Positions 24,401 through 32,553 of a stretch of DNA of 45,842 bases are shown here, in pieces. The translations under genes were made by a program, and so were the position numbers. Origin of the DNA: ZC4RG29 sp032907565 (GTDB lineage: Bacteria > Bacteroidota > Bacteroidia > Cytophagales > Cyclobacteriaceae); assembly GCA_032907565.1 (NCBI GenBank), contig JAJJPK010000150.1, positions 1-45,842 on the forward strand. The letters are read 5' to 3'. Within the stretch, counting starts at the first letter, position 1, and the number at the start of each line of letters is the position of its first letter. The notes beneath the pieces are model-generated. The model searched no databases. It was not told the DNA's origin and worked only from the letters and a program-made list of their open reading frames with translations.

Positions 24401-25051
24401 ATGTTAAAGGCCATAGATATCCACAAATCGTACGGTCAATTGAACGTACTGAAAGGTATCAGCATCCATATACAACCGGGGGAAATTGTTGCTATTGTGG
24501 GATCATCCGGCGCCGGAAAGAGCACATTGCTTCATATCCTGGGAACCCTCGATACACCCGATAGCGGAAAGGTATTTATCCTGGGACAGGATGTGTTCCT
24601 CCAGGGAACGAAGGCGCTGGCGGCTTTCCGGAATCAATCGATCGGCTTTGTATTCCAGTTTCATAACCTGCTACCCGAATTCTCAGCGATCGAGAATGTG
24701 ATGATCCCCGGCCTGATCGGAGGACGCCGCGAGAGCGAAGTGCGCGCGCGTGCAGCGGAGCTTCTCGACCTGCTAGGGATCGCAGCGCGCCGTGATCATA
24801 AACCATCTGAGATGTCAGGCGGTGAACAGCAACGCACAGCCGTGGCCCGGGCACTCATCAATTCGCCTAAGCTGATTTTCGCAGATGAGCCCAGCGGAAA
24901 CCTGGACTCAAAGAACGCTTACGAGCTGCATCGGCTGTTCTTTACGCTTCGCGACAAGATGGGACAAACGTTTGTGATCGCAACGCACAACGAGGAGCTG
25001 GCCCAGATGGCCGACCGCCGTCTCGAGATAAAGGACGGTATGATCCAATAA
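24401..25051 (+). CDS. lolD: ABC transporter ATP-binding protein, LolD-like
   Basis: ATPase of 216 residues with all ABC motifs: Walker A GSSGAGKST (about 34-42), Q-loop FVFQFHNLLPEF, signature MSGGEQQR, Walker B LIFADEPSGNLD and the switch His in ATHNEE. The sequence NLLPEFSAIENVMIP is typical of the LolD/MacB class, which extracts lipoproteins or exports substrates with a LolC/E-type permease. No permease is adjacent, so the partner is elsewhere and the exact role is uncertain. It starts at the ATG at 24401, divergent from sucC with a 71-bp gap. Confidence 0.88.
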   Translation: MLKAIDIHKSYGQLNVLKGISIHIQPGEIVAIVGSSGAGKSTLLHILGTLDTPDSGKVFILGQDVFLQGTKALAAFRNQSIGFVFQFHNLLPEFSAIENVMIPGLIGGRRESEVRARAAELLDLLGIAARRDHKPSEMSGGEQQRTAVARALINSPKLIFADEPSGNLDSKNAYELHRLFFTLRDKMGQTFVIATHNEELAQMADRRLEIKDGMIQ

Positions 25052-25436
25052 AAAAAGGGACGTCTCCGTCTCCGGAAAACGCCCCTATTGGCAAACCCCA
25101 TCCTTCCATCTTCGCCAAATCCATCTCCAGGGTGGGATGCCAATCCCCAACTTCACATACCAACTCCTGGATCCAAAACTTCTATGCTACGCCTCTATTC
25201 CAATCCCCGCGGTGCAAAGATAGGGCTACCGTGTGCGCGCCCGCAACACATGCCGCTTCGATTGGGTACAACGTAAGAACGTTCCGATAATTACTTTCAT
25301 CCACCGCTGACCCTGAAAAAGTGATTAAATCACACAGTGCACGAATTGCAGATAAGAATTTCGACATCAGTGGTTTGAGATTTTCTTGATCAAGTAAAAG
25401 TTCGCCATGAGTCATCGCTCCTTAGAAATATTTTCC
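25052..25436. other. 385-bp intergenic region between lolD and mtaB
   Basis: The two genes converge here. Right after the lolD stop come A7 and a weak hairpin-like GGGACGT...ACGCCCC that may terminate lolD. The rest has no recognisable RNA gene. The minus strand holds one 77-codon frame (25182-25415), listed separately. Nothing else is supported. Confidence 0.5.
25182..25415 (-). CDS. possible small hypothetical protein downstream of mtaB
   Basis: A 77-codon frame that starts 22 bp after the mtaB stop on the same strand, with AAGGAG two nt before the ATG, which is closer than usual. The first 50 residues have a protein-like composition (MTHGELLLDQENLKPLMSKF...); the end is less convincing. 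I recognise no family. It may be a short downstream gene of the mtaB transcript or a chance frame. Confidence 0.25.
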   Translation of the reverse strand: MTHGELLLDQENLKPLMSKFLSAIRALCDLITFSGSAVDESNYRNVLTLYPIEAACVAGAHTVALSLHRGDWNRGVA

Positions 25437-26762
25437 TTAATGACGGGGTGTAAGGAATTCTTCGTTCACTTCACTTACTTCCATAATTCCGTTCGAAGAT
25501 ATACCCGTGAGCTTCACCCTGCGGATGTCGTTGATGGCGAGTGGATCGAACCGGGCGGTTACCTTGATGTAGTTCTCCGTGAAGCCGGTCATCTCATTGC
25601 CTTCATCCTGGGTTTCGAACAACGCGTCGGCCTCCCGGCCCACATTATCCTCATAAAACTTTCTCCGCTTCTTGTCGGACAGGATGTGGAGCATCTCCGA
25701 ACGCCGCGCCCGCTCTGACCGCGGCACCACTGCTGTCATCTCCGCCGCCGGCGTATTCGCCCGCTCCGAATACGGAAAGACGTGCAAATAGGAGACGTCG
25801 AGGTCGTTGATGAAGCGGTAGGTGTCCAGGAAATCGGCTTCCGATTCGCCGGGAAACCCTACAATCACGTCGACCCCGATGCAACAGTGGGGGATAAGCG
25901 CCTTGATCCGCTGCACCCGGTCGGCATACAATTCCCTCAGATACCGGCGCCGCATGAGGCGTAGGATCTTGTTGCTCCCCGACTGGAGCGGTATATGAAA
26001 GTGCGGAGCAAATCGATCCGAAGCGGCTACAAAGTCCAATACTTCATCGGTAAGCAGATTGGGCTCGATCGAAGAAATCCTGAAACGCGTCACATTGTCC
26101 ACCGCGTCGAGCGCGCGGATAAGGTCGATAAAACGGTCCTCCCGGCGACCGTTTCTTATACCAAAATCCCCGGTATTTACCCCTGTAAGCACGATTTCAC
26201 GGACTCCCGAATCGCCCACCGACCGTGCGGCAGACACAACGTTTTCTATGGTCTCACTGCGGGATTTGCCGCGCGCGAGGGGTATCGTGCAGAACGAACA
26301 GGAGTAGTCGCAGCCGTCCTGCACCTTCAGGAAGGTCCGGGTCCGGTCGTGAAGCGACCACGACGCGTTGAATGTGTTCGCGCGCTCTACCGGCGACGCC
26401 AGCACGCGCGCTGATGGCGGCCGTATAAAGCCGTCGAGGAGCTCCAGCAGCCGAAACTTCTCGGCGGCGCCGAGCACGGCATCCACGCCCGGGATTTCAG
26501 CAATCTCGGCGGGTTTCAGCTGGGCATAGCAGCCAATTATGGCGATGTATGCGTCGGGTGAGATCTTGCGCGCCTCGCGTACCACCTTCCGGCACTTCCG
26601 GTCGGCATTTTCAGTAACGGAGCACGTGTTGATGATGAAAATGTCAGGCCTGGCAGTAAAATCGACCTTCCGGTAGCCTTTTTCCTCGAATTTCCGCGAG
26701 ATCGTCGACGTCTCCGAGAAATTGAGCTTGCATCCTAATGTATAAAACGCCACCGTCTTCAT
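25437..26762 (-). CDS. mtaB: tRNA t6A37 methylthiotransferase (MtaB)
   Basis: Radical-SAM enzyme that adds a methylthio group to N6-threonylcarbamoyladenosine-37 of ANN-decoding tRNAs. Of 441 residues, the N-terminal UPF0004 domain has cluster cysteines Cys11, Cys47 and Cys78. The radical-SAM cluster is Cys151, Cys155 and Cys158 (CDYSCSFC), and a C-terminal TRAM-like domain follows. The opening VAFYTLGCKLNFSET fits MtaB/YqeV rather than MiaB or RimO. The promoter-like TAACTTTG is 21 nt upstream. Confidence 0.92.
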   Translation of the reverse strand: MKTVAFYTLGCKLNFSETSTISRKFEEKGYRKVDFTARPDIFIINTCSVTENADRKCRKVVREARKISPDAYIAIIGCYAQLKPAEIAEIPGVDAVLGAAEKFRLLELLDGFIRPPSARVLASPVERANTFNASWSLHDRTRTFLKVQDGCDYSCSFCTIPLARGKSRSETIENVVSAARSVGDSGVREIVLTGVNTGDFGIRNGRREDRFIDLIRALDAVDNVTRFRISSIEPNLLTDEVLDFVAASDRFAPHFHIPLQSGSNKILRLMRRRYLRELYADRVQRIKALIPHCCIGVDVIVGFPGESEADFLDTYRFINDLDVSYLHVFPYSERANTPAAEMTAVVPRSERARRSEMLHILSDKKRRKFYEDNVGREADALFETQDEGNEMTGFTENYIKVTARFDPLAINDIRRVKLTGISSNGIMEVSEVNEEFLTPRH

Positions 26763-26782
26763 TTGCCTGCCTTTTCAGGCCG

Positions 26783-26790
26783 CAAAGTTA
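26783..26790 (-). promoter_or_regulatory. candidate -7 element of mtaB
   Basis: TAACTTTG on the minus strand is an exact TAnnTTTG match, 21 bp before the mtaB ATG. No clear TTTG is seen at the -33 distance. A short inverted repeat, GCCTG-n6-CAGGC (26765-26780), lies between it and the start codon. Confidence 0.4.
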
Positions 26791-26826
26791 TGAAAAGTTG
26801 CAGAGGCAGAACATCATTCTTATCCA

Positions 26827-26850
26827 CTCCATCTGCGTCTGCATCTGCAT
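26827..26850 (-). repeat. tandem AYGCAG hexamers directly after the phosphohexomutase stop
   Basis: Four hexamer units read on the minus strand immediately after the TAG at 26853-26851: ATGCAG twice, ACGCAG, then the degenerate ATGGAG. A closely similar 24-bp array follows the TAG of the acyl-CoA dehydrogenase gene at 33756. Function unknown. Confidence 0.7.
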
Positions 26851-28578
26851 CTACCCCAAAAGCGCTTCTTCAATACGGTCGATCCTCTCCTGCAACGCCT
26901 GCCTCGTCTGCTCATACGCCTCTGCCGAGGCAAGTGGCGTGTTTACGCTGATATAGAACTTTATCTTGGGTTCCGTTCCAGAGGGCCGTACGGAGATCTT
27001 GCTGCCGTCTTCCAGGTAGAACTGAAGCACGTCCGATTTCGGCAACGTTAGCGCGCTCTCTTTGCCCGTTTCCAGGTTGACTTCCACGCCGGTCTTGTAA
27101 TCCAGCGCACGCACCACGCGCTGTCCGGCGATGCGTTCCGGAGCCCGCGAGCGAAAATTCTCCATCATGGTGCGAATAGCCTGTTCGCCTTCGCGGCCAG
27201 TACGAGTCAGTGTGATCAGCCGCTCCTGGTACATTCCGAACTCAACATACATGTCGATGAGGGAGTCGTACATCGACTTGCCCTCATCCGCGGCACTGGC
27301 AGCGATGGCGGCGAAAAAGGCACAGGCTGACACCGCATCCTTGTCTCGCACAAAATCGCCAACCATATAACCGTAGCTCTCTTCGCCGGCGGCGATAAAC
27401 TGCTCCTTGCCCTCCAACTTGCCCATGAGCTCAGCGATGTATTTGAATCCCGTAAGCGTATTGTAGCACGGGATGCCGTGACGCGCCGCCATCGTGTCGA
27501 CGAGCTCGGTTGTAACGATCGTCTTTGCGATGTATCCAGATGCCTTGCTGGCATGTTTCAGCAGGAACTGCATCAGCAGGCTGAACGCCTGGTTGCCGTC
27601 GAGCAGGACGAACTCGCCCGCGTTGTTCCGAACGCCGATCCCCACGCGGTCGGTGTCAGGATCGGTAGCCATTACTATCGTCGCATTCACGGCTTGCCCT
27701 TTGGCAAGGGCCATCTCCATGGCGGACTTTTCCTCCGGGTTGGGCGACTTCACCGTGGGGAAGTTACCATCAGGTTGCCGCTGCTCTTCAACGATGTGTA
27801 CGTTGGTGAAGCCGACACGCCGGAGGCACTCCGGCACCATAGTGATGCCCGCGCCGTGAAGGCTGGAGTATACCAGTGGAATGTCATGCTGCCTCTTGAT
27901 GGCATCGCGGTTAGGGATCAGCTTCAACACTTCCTCATAGTATGCATCTTCCACTTCGGAGCTTATGGGCTTGATATTCTCAGGGACGGGATCAAACTTC
28001 ACCTGCGAGAAGTCGGTGATGGCCTTGACTTCGCGAATAATGTTGCCGTCGTGAGGAGGCACCACCTGTGCACCGTCCGACCAATACACCTTGTAGCCGT
28101 TGTACTCTTTAGGATTATGCGAAGCCGTGATGACAATGCCTCCCTGGCAACGCAGGTACCGTATGGCGAACGAGAGCATCGGCGTGGGCCTCAGCTCGGA
28201 GAACAGTTTCACGTGGATGCCGTTGGCGGAGAGAACATTGGCCGCGATTTGCGCCAGCTGGCTGCTGTTGTTGCGGCTGTCGTAGGCGATGGCCACCGTA
28301 ACGGGCTGGCCTGAAAAGCTTTTCAGCAGGTAGTTGGCAAAGCCCTGCGTGGCCATCCCGATGGTATACTGGTTCACACAATTTGAACCTGGCCCCATAA
28401 TGCCCCGGAGGCCGCCGGTACCGAATTCCAGGTCTTTGTAAAAACTGTCGATGAGCACCTTGCTGTCGGGGCTGCTCATCAGATCGCGGATTTCCCGTTT
28501 GGTATCGTCGTCGACTAAAGGACTGTCAAGCCACTTCTGGGCTTTCTGCATTACCTCTTCCTGTACAGTAGTTGCCAT
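26851..28578 (-). CDS. phosphoglucomutase/phosphomannomutase family protein (phospho-sugar mutase)
   Basis: Alpha-D-phosphohexomutase of 575 residues that interconverts hexose 1- and 6-phosphates through a phosphoserine. The phospho-acceptor is Ser153 in TASHNPKEYNG. The metal loop is DPDTDRVG, the sugar-binding loop GEESYGYM, and the C-terminal phosphate loop SVRPSGTEPKIKFY. The length fits the PGM2-like (phosphoglucomutase/phosphopentomutase) branch, so glucose-1-P or ribose-1-P could be the main substrate. It stands alone between hppD and mtaB, all three on the minus strand. Confidence 0.93.
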   Translation of the reverse strand: MATTVQEEVMQKAQKWLDSPLVDDDTKREIRDLMSSPDSKVLIDSFYKDLEFGTGGLRGIMGPGSNCVNQYTIGMATQGFANYLLKSFSGQPVTVAIAYDSRNNSSQLAQIAANVLSANGIHVKLFSELRPTPMLSFAIRYLRCQGGIVITASHNPKEYNGYKVYWSDGAQVVPPHDGNIIREVKAITDFSQVKFDPVPENIKPISSEVEDAYYEEVLKLIPNRDAIKRQHDIPLVYSSLHGAGITMVPECLRRVGFTNVHIVEEQRQPDGNFPTVKSPNPEEKSAMEMALAKGQAVNATIVMATDPDTDRVGIGVRNNAGEFVLLDGNQAFSLLMQFLLKHASKASGYIAKTIVTTELVDTMAARHGIPCYNTLTGFKYIAELMGKLEGKEQFIAAGEESYGYMVGDFVRDKDAVSACAFFAAIAASAADEGKSMYDSLIDMYVEFGMYQERLITLTRTGREGEQAIRTMMENFRSRAPERIAGQRVVRALDYKTGVEVNLETGKESALTLPKSDVLQFYLEDGSKISVRPSGTEPKIKFYISVNTPLASAEAYEQTRQALQERIDRIEEALLG

Positions 28579-28594
28579 GGTTACGAATGAGGCC

Positions 28595-28602
28595 CAAAAT
28601 TA
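28595..28602 (-). promoter_or_regulatory. candidate -7 element of the phosphohexomutase gene
   Basis: TAATTTTG on the minus strand matches TAnnTTTG, 17 bp before the ATG. No convincing -33 TTTG is visible. Confidence 0.35.
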
Positions 28603-28657
28603 GAAAAGCAGGTCTATTCCGGGCCAGCCCTGTGATATTTTTTGGCGTATCGGACGA

Positions 28658-29752
28658 TCAAAGGTTGCCGCGGAGGGCCTGCTCGCGCTCAATGGCTTCA
28701 AATAGGGCCTTGAAGTTGCCTTTCCCGAACGAGGTTGCGCCCTTCCGCTGGATGATCTCGTAAAAGAGCGTCGGACGGTCGCTGACCGGGCGGGAGAAGA
28801 TCTGCAGCAAATACCCCTCCTCGTCACGGTCAATCAATATGTTCAGCTTCCGGAGTGGTTCGAGCGGTTCGTCTATACCGCCCACGCGGTCCGGCACATC
28901 GTCGTAGTATGCTTCAGGCACGTGCAGGAACCCGACGCCCCTTTTTCTTAGCTCACTTACGGTGTGCACGATGTCGTCGGTGGCGAGGGCAATATGCTGA
29001 ACACCGGGTCCGCCGTAGAACTCGAGGTACTCTTCGATCTGCGATTTCTTCCGTCCTTCAGCAGGTTCGTTGATGGGAAACTTAATGTAGCCATTGCCGT
29101 TCGATACTACCTTAGACATGAGCGCGCTGTATTCAGTGGATATGTCTTTGTCGTCAAATGTGACGAGCAATCGGAATCCCATCACCTTTTCATAAAACTC
29201 CACCCACTTGTTCATTTCACCAAGACCAACATTGCCCACGCAATGGTCGACGTATCTAAACCCGACCTGCGTAACGGACAATTCAGGGGTTACCGGCTGG
29301 TACCCGGGGAGAAAGGGACCGGAGTAGTTGTGCCGTTCAACAAAGGTGTGAACGGTATCGCCATACGTCTTTATTGACGACGTAACAACTTCTCCGTGCT
29401 GATCCTGCATGCGGTTGGGTTCGGCGGCGGCATCTGCACCGCGACTGATTGTTTCGCGAAACGCTGCCGTTGCGTCATCAACAGTGAGGGCGAGAACCTT
29501 TACACCGTCGCCGTGGACGTGCACATGCTGGGCTATCGGAGAGTCAGGCCGCAAAGCGCTTGTGAGCACGAACACGACCTTGCCTTGTTTCAACACGTAC
29601 GAGGCCTTGTCGCGCACGCCTGTCTCAGGTCCTGCATACGCGATGCACTGGAACCCGAAAGCATGCTGATAGTAGGCCGCCGCCTGCTTGGCGTTACCCA
29701 CGTAGAACTCGATGTGGTCGGTTCCCTGGATTGGAAGGAAATCATTATTCAT
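28658..29752 (-). CDS. hpd: 4-hydroxyphenylpyruvate dioxygenase
   Basis: Fe(II) dioxygenase of tyrosine catabolism, converting 4-hydroxyphenylpyruvate to homogentisate. The 364 residues form two vicinal-oxygen-chelate halves. The iron ligands are His170 (YVDHCVGN), His253 (VQHIALATDD) and Glu332 (LFYEIIQRKG), and the C-terminal gate helix GKGNFKALFEAIEREQ is complete. Other tyrosine-degradation genes are not adjacent. Its end is separated from the phosphohexomutase start by 79 bp. Confidence 0.95.
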   Translation of the reverse strand: MNNDFLPIQGTDHIEFYVGNAKQAAAYYQHAFGFQCIAYAGPETGVRDKASYVLKQGKVVFVLTSALRPDSPIAQHVHVHGDGVKVLALTVDDATAAFRETISRGADAAAEPNRMQDQHGEVVTSSIKTYGDTVHTFVERHNYSGPFLPGYQPVTPELSVTQVGFRYVDHCVGNVGLGEMNKWVEFYEKVMGFRLLVTFDDKDISTEYSALMSKVVSNGNGYIKFPINEPAEGRKKSQIEEYLEFYGGPGVQHIALATDDIVHTVSELRKRGVGFLHVPEAYYDDVPDRVGGIDEPLEPLRKLNILIDRDEEGYLLQIFSRPVSDRPTLFYEIIQRKGATSFGKGNFKALFEAIEREQALRGNL

Positions 29753-29904
29753 TATGCAAACGTTTAGGTTACAGTAAATTTAGGAAGCCCTGCCACAGAA
29801 CCCGAGGCTTTGGCAAAGAAGTTGGCCCGGGGATGGTGAACTAGCGTGATTTTCGGAGTTGGGCTGGATGACACTTTCCTAATCCCGCGATTTGTTCAAT
29901 ATTT

Positions 29905-30282
29905 ATGCAAAAATTACCATTACCTATGGACGCCAAGGAGGTTGACCAGGCACTCGGCAGGCTTGCCGCGAAAAGGCAGGAACTGAGTGCCATCGACTAC
30001 AGCAATCCCCGGTACGATGAACTGGAGGAAGAACTGCACGATATGGAAGATGAGTTCCAGGAAAAGTACGGCGCCTACCTGGAGAATATACTCCAGCAAG
30101 TCCACAACAGTCACTGTCCTGAGAACGACGTCCTGCTTCCTATCGCATATATGGGCGATGGCGTACCGGTAGACATCGAAAAGGGTCCGAACAGGGACGC
30201 GCGTCTTATTCTGCAAACGAATCCCCTTCGCATTCTGCTTCAGACGGGGAAGGACAAGCAGGAAGTAGTCTGGACGGCCTGA
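29905..30282 (+). CDS. conserved-looking hypothetical protein, 125 residues
   Basis: I do not recognise the family. It is a small soluble protein, with no signal peptide, in two parts. Residues about 8-70 are strongly acidic and helical (KEVDQALGRLAAKRQEL, DELEEELHDMEDEFQEKYGAYLENIL), likely a coiled coil. Residues about 75-125 look like beta strands (DVLLPIAYMGDGVPVDI, DARLILQTNPLRILLQTG). The start is the ATG at 29905, with an alternative Met at codon 8. It is convergent with trpS, with 5 bp between the stops. Confidence 0.75.
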   Translation: MQKLPLPMDAKEVDQALGRLAAKRQELSAIDYSNPRYDELEEELHDMEDEFQEKYGAYLENILQQVHNSHCPENDVLLPIAYMGDGVPVDIEKGPNRDARLILQTNPLRILLQTGKDKQEVVWTA

Positions 30283-30287
30283 CCGAC

Positions 30288-31259
30288 TTACGCGTATCCG
30301 AGTTTCTTCCGTACGCGGTCTAACACGCTGCGCGCAATAACGCGCGCTTTCTCTTCGCCCTTCTGCAATTTCTCCTCGAGCAAGTCTGGATTCTCGTAGT
30401 AAAGCTTGAAGGTTTCGCGCTCGCGTGCATACAGGCTCATGATCAGGTCGAACAGTTCCTGCTTGGCCTGACCATAACCGTAGTTCCCGTCGAGGTATTT
30501 GTTTCGCATCCTCTTGACATCCGACGGCTCGGCAATGAGTGAGTACAATGCGAAGACCGTATCGCTGTCGGGATCCTTCGGCGCTTCCACAGGTGTGCTG
30601 TCCGTGACGATCGACATAATCTGCTTGCGCAGTTGCTTCTCGGGGAGAAAGATGTCGATGATGTTTCCGTACGACTTGCTCATCTTCTGGCCATCGGTTC
30701 CCGGCACGGTCATGACCTGTTCTTCGATCTTCGCTTCCGGAACGACGAACGTTTCTCCGTAAAGATTATTGAACGCTGTAGCGATGTCGCGGGTAATCTC
30801 CAGGTGTTGCTTTTGATCCTTCCCCACAGGCACGAAGTTCGCGTCATACAGGAGGATGTCGGCGGCCATCAATACCGGGTAGGTGAACAAGCCTGCGTTG
30901 ACATCCGATAGCCGGTCGGACTTGTCCTTAAAAGAATGGGCATTCGCCAGCATAGGGAAGGGCGTCACGCAGTTCAAATACCACGTCAACTCACATACTT
31001 CGGGAATTCGCGACTGCCGATAGAAATAGTTGTTCTCTATATCGAACCCAAACGCCAGCCACGCAGCTGCAACTGCCCGAACGTTGTCGACCCTGGCCTC
31101 CGGATCTTTGATCGTCGTGAGCGAGTGAAGGTCTGCAATGAAGAAAAGGGACTCGTTGCCGGGTTGCCGGCTGAGTTTGATGGCCGGAATGATAGCCCCC
31201 AGCAAGTTGCCAAGGTGTGGTCGTCCGCTGCTTTGTATACCCGTAAGTATTCTTGTCAT
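30288..31259 (-). CDS. trpS: tryptophanyl-tRNA synthetase
   Basis: Class Ic aminoacyl-tRNA synthetase that charges tRNA-Trp. The 323 residues are normal. The HIGH-like motif is GRPHLGN (about 12-18), and KMSKSYGN is intact. The PHLGN/KMSKS combination fits the compact bacterial type. The start is the ATG at 31259, giving MTRILTGIQSSG. A perfect -7 promoter element lies only 4 nt upstream, so the message may have almost no 5' leader. Confidence 0.96.
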   Translation of the reverse strand: MTRILTGIQSSGRPHLGNLLGAIIPAIKLSRQPGNESLFFIADLHSLTTIKDPEARVDNVRAVAAAWLAFGFDIENNYFYRQSRIPEVCELTWYLNCVTPFPMLANAHSFKDKSDRLSDVNAGLFTYPVLMAADILLYDANFVPVGKDQKQHLEITRDIATAFNNLYGETFVVPEAKIEEQVMTVPGTDGQKMSKSYGNIIDIFLPEKQLRKQIMSIVTDSTPVEAPKDPDSDTVFALYSLIAEPSDVKRMRNKYLDGNYGYGQAKQELFDLIMSLYARERETFKLYYENPDLLEEKLQKGEEKARVIARSVLDRVRKKLGYA

Positions 31260-31263
31260 GCCG

Positions 31264-31271
31264 CAAATATA
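31264..31271 (-). promoter_or_regulatory. candidate -7 element of trpS (possible leaderless start)
   Basis: TATATTTG on the minus strand fits TAnnTTTG exactly and ends 4 nt before the trpS ATG. In Bacteroidota transcription begins a few nt downstream of this box, which would place the start at or next to the initiation codon. No strong -33 TTTG is seen. Confidence 0.45.
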
Positions 31272-31445
31272 GTCCTAAAGGAGAACCTACGCGCATGTAC
31301 TGCAACCCTGTTTGCGAGGTTTGGAAATGGATATTTGTGAAAATGGTGCGGTGTGCGTGGGCTCCCTTCAGGGGCTGTGGAACGGCGTTTGTCGGGATAT
31401 GGAACCCTCGTTCGAAATTTCTACCTGCCACAATAAATACTTGAT

Positions 31446-31453
31446 TAACTTTG
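31446..31453 (+). promoter_or_regulatory. candidate -7 element of the DUF1573 gene (possible leaderless start)
   Basis: TAACTTTG matches TAnnTTTG exactly and ends 5 nt before the ATG at 31459. It is embedded in TTGATTAACTTTGCAGGG. A near copy, TTGATTAACTTGA, lies before the MORN gene at 34053. Confidence 0.45.
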
Positions 31454-31458
31454 CAGGG

Positions 31459-32553
31459 ATGAGAGTCATTTTTTCAATTTCGCAGGCGATCGGACTGTCC
31501 CTTCTTTTTGCAGCCGCGTCTTTTGCTCAGCAGGCCCGGCCGCTCCAGTTTCAGGAAGTTATTCACGACTTCGGTTATGTCGACCAAAACGGAGGCCCGG
31601 TAACCTATTCCTTCCAATTCGCTAACATTAGCGAACGCCCCGTTCGGATTCTGTCCGTCCAGGCGTCGTGCGGGTGTACCACACCCGACTGGACGCGCGA
31701 CCCGGTTTCTCCGGGTAAGGGTGGGTTCATACAAGCCAGCTACGACCCGAAAGGAAGGCCCGGGTACTTCAATAAGTCGCTTACGGTTACTACGGATGCC
31801 GACCCCAATCCTTTTATCCTGCAGATCAAAGGACAGGTCAGCGTCGGCAGCCAGTTGGCCGCGGTATCTGAATTCCGGTCTTCTATGGGAAGCTGGAAGC
31901 TGAAGACCACTTCGTTTAACCTGGGTAAAGTGCATCGCAAGGATGAATTCACCGTTCGCGAGTTCCCGGTGTACAACGGAGGAGACCGGCCGGTGACCTT
32001 CCTCAAGATGGAAGGCCCATCCTATATTCAGGCCGAGGTGATACCCGCCACTATTGCACCTCAAGGACAGGGTAAGATTCGCGTGCTTTATAATGGAGCG
32101 CAGCGCGATGCCTACGGGTTTCAGTCGGACCGCATCGACATCCACACCGACGACGCGGACATGCCTTTGAAATCCATTACCGTATATGCAACGCTTGAAG
32201 ACTACTTTCCCGTGATGTCGCGGGAGGAACTGCAAAAGGCGCCCTTGCTCCGGATAGTAGGATCACCTTTTGACCTCGGCAAGATCGGACAGTTCAAAGA
32301 TGCGCGTCAGGTCATTACCTTGAGGAATGATGGCAAATCGAAGTTGACCATCAACGCGATCCAACCCAACTGCAGGTGCATCAGTACTGCGCTGGCGGCA
32401 TCAGAGATACGGCCGGGGGAGGAAGCAACGCTTGAGATCGTGTTTAACCCGGAAGATCGGCTGTGTACGCAGCAGAAGTCGGTCATGATCTATTCCAACG
32501 ATCCGCAGAATCCCGCCCAGCGGATCACGTTCAACGCTTATGTTGAGAAGTAA
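31459..32553 (+). CDS. secreted DUF1573-domain protein
   Basis: Protein of 364 residues with a signal peptide (about 1-20, ending ASFAQQ). It contains immunoglobulin-like DUF1573 domains. The first (about 28-125) has HDFGYVDQNGGPVTYSFQF and the paired cysteines of SCGCTTPDW. The last (about 268-364) has FDLGKIGQFKDARQVITLRN and NCRCIS. A middle segment looks like a third, degenerate copy without the cysteines. Function unknown; such proteins are abundant in Bacteroidota envelopes. I rejected the upstream TTG at 31312 because the ATG at 31459 begins a clean signal peptide. The stop overlaps the next ATG (taATG), so the two genes are coupled. Confidence 0.88.
   Translation: MRVIFSISQAIGLSLLFAAASFAQQARPLQFQEVIHDFGYVDQNGGPVTYSFQFANISERPVRILSVQASCGCTTPDWTRDPVSPGKGGFIQASYDPKGRPGYFNKSLTVTTDADPNPFILQIKGQVSVGSQLAAVSEFRSSMGSWKLKTTSFNLGKVHRKDEFTVREFPVYNGGDRPVTFLKMEGPSYIQAEVIPATIAPQGQGKIRVLYNGAQRDAYGFQSDRIDIHTDDADMPLKSITVYATLEDYFPVMSREELQKAPLLRIVGSPFDLGKIGQFKDARQVITLRNDGKSKLTINAIQPNCRCISTALAASEIRPGEEATLEIVFNPEDRLCTQQKSVMIYSNDPQNPAQRITFNAYVEK

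Noticed and set aside
27478..28314. 278-codon open frame on the plus strand
   Set aside because: Antisense shadow of the phosphohexomutase gene, whose catalytic motifs are intact.
31295..31444. Trp- and Cys-rich short frame near trpS, considered as a Trp leader peptide
   Set aside because: It runs on the plus strand, away from trpS, and the Trp codons are scattered. No terminator follows, and it ends before the DUF1573 promoter.
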